This document shows positions 12,101 to 24,190 of a stretch of 64,000 nt of DNA, one piece after another. Source of the DNA: Atrichornis clamosus (taxonomy: Eukaryota; Chordata; Aves; Passeriformes; Menuridae); contig WBMZ01015363.1 in NCBI GenBank assembly GCA_013400975.1, positions 1 to 64,000 on the forward strand, in the 5' to 3' direction. Position numbers and translations under genes: made by a program. Each line of letters starts with the position of its first letter. Position 1 is the stretch's first letter. The notes below the pieces were generated by a model that saw nothing but the letters and a program-made list of their open reading frames with translations, had not been told where the DNA came from and ran no database searches.

Positions 12101-14534
12101 AGTGTTTGCACAATCATTATTGATAAAAAGACAAACTTTTTAAAATGTTCCTGTAAGCAAAAGGTACTTCCTCTTGGGGGGGAGAAGTTCCTTGCAAGTG
12201 GAGTATTTATGAATGGAGTATTAACACTGATTTAGGTTCAAGAGGTGTGTTGTTGCCAGTAATGTCCTGTAAATATATCCCAGTGAGCTTGGAGTGACAG
12301 CAGTCAGGGAGAAAATGATCTATATCTTTCCCAAAGTGTCATAACCATGAAGTTTTAGAACTTGCAGCAGGACAGCTTTTGGCAGGTTGCTGCAAGGCTG
12401 CTGCGCTTTCTTTTGCCTGAGAATTGCCTGGCTCTTTCCAAGGCTGAATCCTAAGGCTTCCAAGGAGCCACTTGAGTGTTTCTGCAGTGTTTGTTGTTCT
12501 CAACTGCAGTTGCTTCAGTGGTAGGTGGCAGTTTTACTCCTTTTGGTGTCCTCAAAAGGGAGGACTGCTGTTAAATTAAGTGGTGTAGTTGACAAAGAAA
12601 AATGTCCATTAGCATGTAGTAAAATTTCTTTTATCTAGTTGTCTATAATGAATCGTCACATACACGCGCAGTGGGATTTTCTGCCCTTCACCAGATCACA
12701 CAAACGTTGCAATAGGAATAATACTTCCATCATAGTAGTGCCTTGTGTAGTCTTGTGGGGAAAAAATGAAAAACCCTGAAATACTCCTATAGGTAAATTT
12801 TCCAGAAGTCAGTGTTGCATCAGAGCTCATGAAAGCAGTGAGTCCTTAAGCTGGCTATGGACTAACCTGGAATTTGAGTTCTGCTGAAGGGAATGTTACT
12901 GTAGGGATATATTTTGCTATGAGTTGTAAATAGGTCGTCTTTGTTTGTAGTAAAAATGTGTATCGGTGGTTTAGGTCACTAATTTTCTGCTTGTTCAACT
13001 CTTTCTTGCAATGTCAGTTGTCTTATTTTAGGACCATTGCCTGGACTAACCTAGAAATCTTGCTCCTCTGAGCACTGAATCAGAGCCTTCTGCCTTACCT
13101 TTAGTATTTGTGCCTTGGCTCACAAGATCTGCTATCTGTAAGCTGGCCAGGATCGCACATATCCACTGAGATGTGAACCTCATGTTCTGTGTTCCTAAAA
13201 AGTCATACTTGTTCCCCGATTCCCATTATATTCCTATGTTAGCATTTCACTGGCACACAGGGTTGGTTTGGACACCAGGGGATAGTGTTACAGCCATTTA
13301 CATATCAAAAAGGGGAAGAAATGAACCCAAGTTGCTCTTGAATAGCAGTGCTCTGTGCAGCTCCCAGATCCTGTTAACATTGTTCATACAATGGGAGACT
13401 TAATGAATTTGCAGATGGCCTGATTTGATGTTTTTTCTTTGGAGGTATAAACTGTCCATTTCTAGGGTGGAATGAGGTAGTTTTCTGCTGGAGTAAGGAA
13501 AAATAGGGGGAAGTATTTTGGGGAAAACTGAGAAAGGAAGATGAGACTGGGGCATGAAGTGGGAGAGGGCAGCAGTGGCTATGTAACAGGCTTGTGTAAT
13601 TTCTGTGGTGTATTTAAGGTACCAATAATGTTGAACAGATAACATCTAATTATGAAAGTGTTTTTGTCTTAAAATTTACTGAAAATAGAGGAAATTATCT
13701 TTGAACTTGGGAGAGATTCTGAAATGTAGCTCTACTCTTATTAGAGTGTGAGTCAGGTATCCTCCTTGTTTACTCTGGCAAACTGTCATAAAACTGCAGT
13801 GTGTTGTGTTGAGTAATTCCATGGGCTTGTGTTTGGAGATCATGTGGGGCACTGGTGGGGCAGCATTATTGCTGCTCGGTTGGAATACCTGCCTGCTTAA
13901 TCATTCTGCATATCTGTTCTTGTCCAGAAAACACTGAAGACTGGGGTAGTACTGAGTGCTGGCTTGGAGCTGATGTTTTGGTGTTGAATTTTGGTCAACT
14001 GTTGTGTTTCTGCTTAAAACAAAATCTTTGTGCTACCTTAGTTGACATTACAGTGTCATCACAGCAGTGAAAGGCATCTTGGGAAAACATTCCATCTTTC
14101 CTTGGCACTTGGATAGGTCCAGCTGTAGCAAAGTCCTTACTGGCGGCTCTTTTTAATAACGTGGTAGGTGGGTTTCTGGTGACAGAGGTGTTACAGCCTC
14201 TTGTGGCAGCCTGCTTGAGTTGTTAACTGTCTAAACACGCATAAAACTTACTTAGTATTTAATCTGAGTTGACCTTGCTGTATTTAAGATGTTTAAAATT
14301 CTAATTTTTGCAATAAAGAATTTTTTATATAGGTTTTTTTTTCTTTTGTGATTTTTAACTACCTTTTCAGTGAGCTGACCAGATGTTTTTTGCAGTTGTG
14401 TTCTATATTCTTGGTAGTTAAAACACAATTATGATAGTGCAGTGAGATTCTTTTTTGAGGATTTTTTTTGGTTGTAATATATTTACTTTAAAACTTCAAA
14501 AATACTAAAATTGTTTCTCTAACTTGGCAAACAG

Positions 14535-14688
14535 GTTGAATCATTTATTTTGGACCAAGAAGATCTTGATAACCCAGTACTTAAAACCACATCGGAGTTA
14601 TTCTTATCGAGTGCTGCAGAAGGTGCGGACTTGAGAACTGTGGATCCAGAAACACAAGCAAGACTAGAAGCCTTACTGGAGGCAGCAG
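14535..14688 (+). CDS. ANKHD1: ANKHD1 exon 2
   Basis: The exon has 154 bases, phase 0 in and phase 1 out. It begins VESFILDQEDLDNPVLK and ends RLEALLEAA plus the first base of a glycine codon, before donor gtactt. It completes the acidic SE|VESFILDQEDLD linker begun in exon 1 and carries the invariant ADLRTVDPETQARLEALLEAAG motif shared by ANKHD1 and ANKRD17, just upstream of the ankyrin array. The DNPVLKTTSELF version matches ANKHD1; ANKRD17 reads ENPMLETASKLL at this place (from memory). No known domain, probably partly helical. Confidence 0.96.
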
Positions 14689-15378
14689 GTACTTTCTTTG
14701 TATAGTTTTTTTTTGAACCTGACTTCTACACAGGTCTGGCAACATGTAAATTTTGACAGTAGTGAATTGTTCACGAGTCTGGAAATTTACCATGATGATG
14801 TGGAGCAGAACATGGAAAACAAGCTCATAACTCCTACAAGTGTTGCAGGTTGTTTGGTCCACTCTTTCTGTATATACAAAGTTAGAAAAAGTAATTTGAA
14901 CTAAATGGTATTTCATTGACTTGACATTACATGTGTTACCAGAGGGAGAGTTAATAGGGAGAGAATGGAAGGAAGTAGACTTGCTAAAATGACTTGACTT
15001 TTTTTCCCTGCTGCATTGGTCAATATATAATGATTAATTCATTACTCCAGAAAATTACAGGTAAAATACTTGTTTCTCTGTTTTAACTTTCACAAAAACA
15101 TTTTCTCATTCTGTAGTTCTGAAGTATCACTGTTCAAAAATACTGATAAAACATTCCTGTGTTGAAACCAGACTGATGAACATAGTTGCCACTACATTTG
15201 TTCTTTATAGTGAAAGCTTGACTAATTCAAATCTTCCTATGGTTCGTGGTTGGGGTGTTTGCAATGGATTTGAAAATTATTTATCAGTTTCAAAATTCCA
15301 AGGACAAAAAGATGTGAAGCCCCTGCTTTGAAACAAATCCCACTTGATCATCACAAGTGTATACTCAGACTAGTAGTG

Positions 15379-15409
15379 GTTGAAATTGGAGTAGTGTTGA
15401 AATTGGAGT
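15379..15409. repeat. Short direct repeat (two copies, 17-base period)
   Basis: GTTGAAATTGGAGT occurs at 15379-15392 and again at 15396-15409 without mismatch. This is a small local duplication with no evident function. Confidence 0.8.
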
Positions 15410-18400
15410 TTCAGACCTTACCTTGGAACACTCTTAAGAGTTACATAAAATAGCACTTAGTTGCAGGTGTTGAGATACAAAGCTGTGTATAGTCTTAAAT
15501 GAGAACTTTATTCTGAGGAAGCAAAGGGAACAGGGGCTTCGGATTTGGGCTCTCTTTATATTTTGAATTTTAAAAAATCCTGACTTAGAACACAGCATAG
15601 TTTTTGTCAGCAAACAGTTGCAGCAGTCTATCTGCTGTAACTCTTGGGGACCAAACTTCAATTTGCAGAGAAGACAGGCTACTCTTGGGATACTCCAGGC
15701 ACTAAGAGAATTTGAATAGTCTCATCCCTTTTTAAGCACTATTAAAAATGAAAATCAGTTTCTTTCATGTACCTGTTGGGTGGTGTGTCCCAAAGCCTAT
15801 TTCTCCTTTTATAAATTGTCACTGGATCTGGCTGCTGGCAGGTGTTATGGGGCAGTGCATCTCTGAGGTCTGTGCTTAGAGCTGGGACTGGAGGTTCACA
15901 GGGATCTCATGGTATTTAACACATCCAGGAGGTAGCTTTGCTTGCGGGTAACACCTGTGACAATGCTGCCTTCAGATTTTGAAGCAGTATTTGGACTTTT
16001 GTCCCCAGGATTAGGTGATTCATTTTTAAGCTGAGGTTTCCATACTTAGATTTTCCTGAGTACACGGGCAGAATGGAAGGAATCTGTAAAGAAGAGCAAA
16101 TCAAAAAAAGAGTGCTTTTGTCTGAGGACTCTATCTCCCTCTCTAAAAGGAGTGGACAAAATTAATGCCACTTGATGAATGTGTGAGATCAAAAGAGTGA
16201 AAATACTCTTGGGAAAGTTCTCTAGTTAAGCTGTACTTGTCTTTCCCACTGTGAATTTGAACACTAAAAATATCAGGCTAACCTAAAGGAGTTGCTGTGA
16301 ATCTGGTAGTTCATTAATAAAAGCCATAGTTCGACAGTGATTGAAAAAGAAGTTACTGTTTCTGGGAGATGTTCTAATGTCTTCACTGGACTTATTTGCC
16401 TGGTTTGGCTGAAAATACCCTTTTTAACCCTAACTGAGCTTCTAGGTTTCCATTATGGCAACAAATAAAGCAGCCTGATGTTGGGCTTTTGTATTCTTTT
16501 ACAGTTTGCCAAAAGCAAGTGATTTCTGCAGTTGGTTTAGTCACAGTTCAGTCCCCAGCATTAAGGATAGCTTGGTAAAACAGAACTATGGCTCAAATAA
16601 GTAGTTCATTTAAAGCCTTGTCTGTAGTTTCCAGGGGTAGCTTAGCCTTGGCTGTGATGATGCCCTCTCCATGAGAGGCTTGATTCTATCTTACAACCTA
16701 GAGGAAAATCCATCTTGTATTTAGTGTCTTGTATTTCCTGGGGTTTCTCACATGCTGGGTTTGTGGCTGTGTCATTAGGAACTTAATGATTATTACTTGC
16801 TCATTCTTTCTAAATCCTTTAATGCTCAGATCTCACATGGATATGTTGATTATTAGTTCTGGAAGGTAAGTTCTAGTAACTGCAGCCACATGGGATGTTG
16901 TTCTTCCAAGTACTTGTGCAGAAGTGGTTTTCAACTATTGTGTTCTTTAAGATTTGTAGGAGTTGTGTTTTGTTTGTAAGTAGCTGTCTTCACTTGAGAC
17001 CTGCTGCAGAGGCAAGTGTAGAGGCCAGAGGTTACTTGAACTGCTTGAAAATGTTTCTATAGGTTGTATTTACACACCATAAGAGTGCTGGTTATTTTTT
17101 CACAGTTTTGCTCTCTTATTCTGCTTAAAGGATTTTGGATGCTGCAGGTGACAGCCTTAAGCCAAATTTCTATCAAAGGGTATGTGTTTCGCCCCCCTTG
17201 GCATAGCAGCAATTACACACACGTACATATCCTTGTGCACATAAACACTCTTAGATTTCTTGTGTTTGCCAGGCCCTCTGAAAACCTGCCTGATTAGCTT
17301 CAGTTCAGACAACCATATTTTATTCTGTGAAAGAACAGGCACTTTATTAATGAACAACTATCTTTAAGTAACTATCAGTGTTTGTATTATTTCACCAAAA
17401 AATTGTTTTACAATCTGAAGACCAAGAGACAGTTGTAAATATCAGTTGTTTTCACCTTCAGAAACTGAAGATAAATTAAAATAATTTAGTCCTGTTGTTT
17501 GGCAAGTTTTAACCAAAACAAACCAAGTCTCTTGTATATCTTCCTTCACTTTGACTCCAAGTAGCAAAGAAGGGATTTATAGGTAAAATAACCTATGGAA
17601 TGAGAACCAGCCTGTTTGGAGATGTTTCTGTTTTTCAGGCTGTAATTAAAAGATTATTAGTATTCTGACCGTGGAGTCCTGTTCTGGACTAGAACCATTG
17701 CACTCCACTGTTATATAGGGTACTGTTGATTTCTTAAAATATTATTCCAGCTCTGAAGAGTCATGATTCGTTTGTGGATCTTCAGTCAGAAAGTCTGTTA
17801 AATGCACTTTTGAGGGACAGTAGTTGACTGCTGGAGATGAGAGCTGTTTGTTATTGGGAATGAATGGTTAGAGGATCCAGAGCTCTTGCTCTTCTTGGTG
17901 GATTCCTCCATGGGTCCTCAACATGGGTTTGTAAAAGGGCAAAGGGGGGAAATTTTGACAGGTTAAAGCCATTTGATTTTCTGTTCCCAATTTGTATAAT
18001 CATCAGGAAGGGGAAATGATGCACTTGTATTGTGCAGTCTTCTTTCTGTAGTACAGGTTGTTTTAGAGGATAGAGAAAGGTGTTTCAGGCATGGGGCCAA
18101 ATAGAAGTTCTGGATGCCCATTTGGTGTATTCTGCACCAAACCCACAGAATCGACAGAAAGTTGTGAAATGTCAAAATGTTAATCCCTGCAGTTAAAATA
18201 CCTTGTTGATAGTGCTTCAGCTTGCTTTGGCTGAGTTTTCTGGGAAGTAACATAGAGTGTTACTGAACTGCTTTTTGAGTTGAGGAAATAGCTTGAGTGC
18301 CTGTGTCCCTACTGGCAGAGCTTTTGAGTATGTTCCTTCTCAGTCTGAACGTTGAAACACTTTGACAATGAAGCATCAAAAAATAGATGCAGAAGAAAGT

Positions 18401-21400
18401 GATAAAGAAACTTAGTCTGCATTTGGAGCACATGATGTTCCTGTTGAGTTTCTACACAGGGAGGAGTTCTGTAAGCAGCAAGTTCTTCAGGACTCCTATT
18501 ACCGTTTATAAAGGGGCTTGTGAGTAAAATATTTTGGAGAGGGAGCATGTTGAGCCAAATGTTTATCTAATGAAACGTGAATAGTCCATCCTTACATTCA
18601 AACAGGGAGCAGAGTTGTATACATCCTTCTTTTCTGTTGAAATACAATATTAAAGGTGGCTGGAGACCCTCACATAGATGGTTTGGTGCATTTGAGACTT
18701 GGAGAGATTAATTGTAGTGTAAATGGTGAAAGCAAAATCGAGTTCTGCGTGTCTGTTAATACCTGTGAATTTCAATAGTTCATTCAGGCATGAGGGCCTG
18801 ATACTGCTCATTGAAGAGCTGGTAGAATGGTGTGGGAGTATAGGTTGTACATTTTGGAATTGGGAAGGGCAAAAAGTGGGAGTGATAACCTAATCAGTAG
18901 AAATACAGAACACAGATTAACATATGAATGGGCCCAGATGAAATCTGCCTGCTTTAGGCTAAACTGAAAGGTTAGAGTAAGATTCAGCAATTGTAAAATT
19001 GAGTGCTTTCCTCGCTATATGTGTATTTCTGTTTACTCCCTTGCCAACCTATTGACCATACCTGCTTTTTATTTTCTTGTGATGCGGTCAAACCCATTCG
19101 TTATTCACTAACAGCAAGGATTACCAGGGAGTGAGCTGTGGTCTAAAAGAACAGTGCCAAAGATGCACTGCTTGCTTTCATCCTGCATCCCAGGGAACCC
19201 TTGGAAAGTGTCAGAGACTGGACTAGAGAAATTCTCTGATCATGTTATTTGTGATAAGATTCATGTGTGGACCTGATGTTTCTTTTCTTAGGGCTGTTGA
19301 GTAACTAAGCTGTGATTTAAGTGAAGGTGGACATTAAAAACTTACTGTCTGAAGGGTTCTCCAAGCTCCACTTGAAACTACAGAAGTGGAGGGCTGCAGA
19401 AAACAGATTCGTGTTTGTCAGTTTATTGGTTGCACCTCTGTGCTTGTGGAATATAACAAATGCATGTCTAGATCTGTATTGGTGTTATGAAATAAAAATA
19501 GTAGAATCTTTATTGGGGGGATCAGAGAGGATTGCTGGAATTTGAGAAAGGATGTAACTTTGTTGTAAAAATGTCGCAATATCAAATTGGAAGTGTATTT
19601 AACATGGCAAAAGTCTTAGTTCAGTTATTGTGACTCATTTGTAAACCAGGAAAGGCTTTTCATTGTAATTTGATCTAATCTGAAATACATAGTGTTACAC
19701 GGATGCAGTATACAGACCAAATAAGAGAGAGATTCCACTAGGAAGGTTTGAATGGGCTTCATTGTAGGTGTTTCTTTAGAGATCAAAGCTGCACTGCCGC
19801 TGAAATCACCACTGTCTTGTTAACTGGTAAACTTCTGCCTTTTGAGATACTGGCACATTACAATGACTTACCCATTTTCTTTCTTCACCATCTAAAGATT
19901 CAGAGTGGGAAGGAATATATGGTATGTGAAACATACAGATGTGTTGTGCTTTTGAGTAAGTTGGATAAACTGTCTGAATTTTGTGCATGTAATTGAATTA
20001 TTAATATTATATTGTTCTGAGGTTTTGCATGATTTAAATATTTTTTTCTAGTCTAGTAGGCTTTTTAGATTAGAAAAAGTCTAGTCTAATCCTGCTCTTA
20101 GTCAAATTAACTTCCATGCTTTGACAGCTTCATATTTTTTAGCTGTTTATCAGCTGGATTTTGCTGTGAACAGTCTCATTGTCATAACAACTAAATTAAT
20201 GCCTTTAGGTATCAGATGGCTAAGTTACCTTACCAGCTCTGAAAGCTATGTTTTTGGAATTCTTTGACAAAGATGATTCTGAAATTTTAACCTTTCTTCA
20301 GAGGGGATGGGGAGTGGAAAAAGACAAGATGAAAAGTTATCAGTTTAATTTTGTGAAGTATTAAAATCGGCCAGGGTACTCGTCAACCTCTAAACTTGCC
20401 TACATATATATCTATATATGCATCTCAGAGGTAATCATAACTAATCAGACAGTTCTTCGTGACTGTACCATAAAGAATTTGTTTAATCCTTCTTTTAACA
20501 AGATTTTTTCAAAGTCCTGGATATATTTTTTATTAACTCTAAATCTCCTTTCTGTTTTAATTCTGCTATATTTTATTTTTTGTGCAAGTTGAGTTCTTCT
20601 GTAGGATAAAACATCCTTTGCTCTCCTGTTTCAGTATGGGGATATTACTGGTTAAAAACTTCCATTCAGTATTGATTTCAGGACTTCTTATATTAATGCC
20701 TGGAGTAGCTTCAGCCAAAAGGAATTCAAGGAGAGTTTGGTCAGGAGAAAAGCAGCAGTGCTTTGTTGATAGCCCTGTGTAACGCCTGAATTGAGATGGG
20801 TTGTACCTGGTTTTGAGTTGTTCTGTTTGGTCAATGTCCCTGCTTCCCCTCTCAGCAGATGGCTGCTGGTGTGGTGCTCTCCTTGGGTTGCTGGGAGAGA
20901 GGGGAGCGGAGATGGGAGCTGTGAGAAATGAAGCATTTACTGCTCTTGGAAGTTTGAGTTCACCAGAATGTGACTCTTCTGAAATGCTTCAGAATGAGGA
21001 AGGAGTGAGGAGGTAGACAAGCCTCAATCTCTTGCTTGTATCTCCTGCAAGAAGAGTCTTAATAGTTTATTTAAAAAATCTCAATTACGCTGACTTGGAA
21101 TCTACGTTTGCATTTTTTACTGTTTTCTGTGTTTGTCAGTCATTTAGTTTCCTTAGTATATGGCGAAAAATCAGAGTTTAGAAGTGTTCAAAACAGAGTT
21201 TGACTATTAGGTGGATGCTTCAGGGTGTGTAGATGATCAGATCTGAATCAGTCTATCAGATTTCCTTTTTAGGGTGTTTGTTTTTTGGATGTTCTGTGGC
21301 TTAATGTTGAAGCATGGTGGCAGTAGCCAGTGCCAGCCACTTAGCTCTGTACTGGACAGACTGGTAAGTCAGGTTGGTAGTCTGGGTAGGGAGCCACCCC

Positions 21401-23002
21401 TCCTGGAGCTGATGGAAGTGTGCTGTAAGGAGTAACATCGTTGCATTGGAGCAGGGCTTTTTGCTGCCAAAACAGTCTGGGTCCTGTGCTGTGAGTGTCT
21501 GGAGACACCTGAGAGGAGTTACCCAAGCTCTTGTTGGGGACTAAAACACATTAGCTCTGCTGTCGGTTTTAGACTGATATCAAATATTTGGGATTTTTTA
21601 AAGTATCAGAAGTAACAGATTTACTGAGTCTCCAATACTTCGCAGTGTAACACACGATTTGGTTTCTTTTTTCAATTTTTAACTCACCTTTTGCAAAATA
21701 CTACTATTGTATATTTAGGAAATAATTATAAGCAAGTTTCTAAGAAAACAAATGGTAATACAGTATGCGTATAGCATAAATGATCAAGTTCTGCTTATTT
21801 CTAGAAAGGCAAGCTAGTTTTCACCAGATCAAAGGAAAACAAAATATACAAAACATACTGCCATTCGTCTTTGATTCTGCTTAATGAAGCAAATGGCATT
21901 TTTTTCAGTGGGGTATGAGTATTTTCACTTTCTACTATAAATTATTTTGTGCTATTTTACAGACTTTACTTTGAAAGCTAGGAACTTAAATCTCTAAATT
22001 TAAAACAAGCTGTAGTACATTAAACATCTTGCACAAATATGCAGGTTATATTCTTTGTGAATATGAATTATTTAAAAACTTGAAGATTCAATACATACTA
22101 AGAAATGTTTTTTAAAAAAATCATTATCGCATTGCACAAAGTTATCGTTGTATCTATCAAGAAAGTGAGAGCAAAATGCAGGGTGTATTTCTGCAAGGAC
22201 TTTTTCACCTGTGTAACAAAGAATTGCTTCCAAACGAACACTTGCTAGCTTGTCATTTAGCCATCACATATCTCTTAAATCTGTACAGCTTCTTAAATGT
22301 TTTTCAAAAATTTGGCTGAAAAAAATCAGTGTTTGTGCCATTCCTGATGGGTGGCTTTAGGAACTGGTTAGACAGACTATCTCCAGTGTTGGAAGTTCCA
22401 CATCATGCCAGGCCCACTGCAGTCCTTGGGATGAGAAGGTTTTTTGGACTGTCAGTCCTGAGTCTTATGCACTGAAATATGTAACTCAAGGGTGAAGGAG
22501 CAGTGAGCTGCTTCCTTTGGAAGCACTTCATGAGGAAAGGAAGAAATGTGTAGTAAAGCAGTTGGTGTTTTCTAGTGGCTTTGGCTGCTTGTTTAATGTA
22601 TCATATCCAGGTTCAGTTTTCCCTTTTCCAATGCAGCTGTCCTTAGAGCTGACCTGCAGACTAGTGTCACTCTCAGTTATCTTCTTTTCTTGGCTAAATA
22701 ACATTGAACTTTTATCTGCCCTTAACTCATGTTCTTTAGACTTTCATCTGTTCTTTTTCTCCTCTGGAGCCTGTATGTGATCTCTGTTCTTCATAACTTT
22801 ATGCCCCAAATGAGTTACTCAAGTTGAGCTCTATTGTTGCATGGAGAGAGGAGTGTTATTTCATCTGTCCTGCAAGCTGTGCTTCTGTTTATACATCTCC
22901 ATTTGTTGTCTGCCTTTTGCCTTTGGTTTGCAAGTTGAATTTGACTTTAAATCTACCAATACTTTTCTGAAGAACTGTTACAAAATATTCCATGTTTGTG
23001 CA

Positions 23003-23046
23003 TTTGATTATTCCTGTGTGTGCAGTTGACTATTCCTGTGTATGTG
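23003..23046. repeat. Imperfect 22-base tandem duplication next to a TG/T tract
   Basis: Two units beginning tttgattattcctgtg and gttgactattcctgtg follow one another, then a short TG-rich run and a T tract. This is typical of replication slippage in low-complexity intronic DNA. Confidence 0.65.
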
Positions 23047-24153
23047 TGTGTATTTTTTTTTTTTTGCCGTGTTTGGATATGTCCTTTAAAAAAATTTTCA
23101 ACTTGGAATTGTTATCAAGGCTAAAATTATGCCTTTGCTTTCAAAGAATTACTTGGCTTTTGAGTAGCAGAGGAAGACCACAGCGAGCAGGAATGTTCTA
23201 ACCAACCTGGCCTGACTTCCAGCTGACTTCGTCTAGTATTGCCAAAACCAAGTAAGCAGCATGTTTTGGAAGTCTCTAGAGGGAAAGGAGCATTTAGAAA
23301 GATTTATTACTGAAAAGAGGAGAAACTTGCACTGTACTGTGCTTTTGGCTATTAGCCTTCACTTATAGTGAGCACACACAGTGCCTGATCCTTGTGAGCT
23401 GTAGAGACACAATAAGAGGTAGAACAACTTTTAGTCTTCACACAGATTAAGAGCAAAGACCTGGAGAAAATAATGAAAGAAATTTGCTTTCATAGAACCT
23501 AAATTGGCTGGGCTTTTCTGTACTCACTATTTGAAGCAATTCCCTCCATTGAAATCATGCTTGTTACGGTTTCTCTCTGCATTGTGCTCCAAAGAAGCTC
23601 AGTAAAACTTGTGCTCTGTGGTGCCACAATAATTGCATTTCGTGACCTCTGATGAACAAAATCTTCCATCTGAAGAACCAGAGCTTCAGAGATATGGACC
23701 TGGGTGAAAGTGCATCTTTTCCCTTTTGTTTCTTAAACTGCAGGAGGATGCTGCTAAAATTAAGAAGATGGGATGAGCCCCTTGGGCTGTTCTTGTAGGG
23801 GCATGTTAACAGTAGATGGGTGTGTTCTTTCTTCAAGGTGGGTCACAGTAAAATAAATCCCGTATTTTCTATCTGAAGATTGCAGCATCCTGATTTTTGG
23901 TGGTTTTGTACTCTAATCTGCTGTGGCTTTCTCGAAGGTCTTACTTTCAAGATCTTTTGTTATGCAGCATGTATGTAATGTTTACAGTTCACTGAAAAGC
24001 TGTGAATCATTTTAAGCAGAGGAGAGGGTTTTATGAAGAGTTTCTCAAATGTTCTGTTTGAAACATGAATTTATACACTAGTCTATGCTATGCCATTAAT
24101 GTGGTTGTTGGTTTTTTATAGAAGTGATGCACTTGATCAGTCTCTGAAAATAC

Positions 24154-24190
24154 TCAGTTATGTATTGCTTACTTTGCAATACATAATTGG
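24154..24190. repeat. 15-bp stem hairpin in intron 2
   Basis: TTATGTATTGC at 24158-24168 and GCAATACATAA at 24176-24186 are perfect 11-base reverse complements around a 7-base loop (TTACTTT). The stem continues outward as G-T, A-T, C-G and T-G pairs in RNA, giving 15 pairs with two wobbles. It is too short for a normal pre-miRNA and has no terminal features of a known MITE. Confidence 0.65.

Larger units (their letters stand above)
167..14534 (+). other. ANKHD1: Intron 1 (14.4 kb)
   Basis: It runs from donor gtgagc after the exon 1 GAG codon to acceptor aacag before GTTGAATCA. Phase 0. Apart from the CpG island tail, a MIR-like SINE remnant near 2.6 kb and a 10-bp inverted repeat at 6104-6129, I see only AT-rich unique sequence. 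Open frames here are at most about 120 codons, have no recognisable product, and are taken as chance. Confidence 0.93.
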
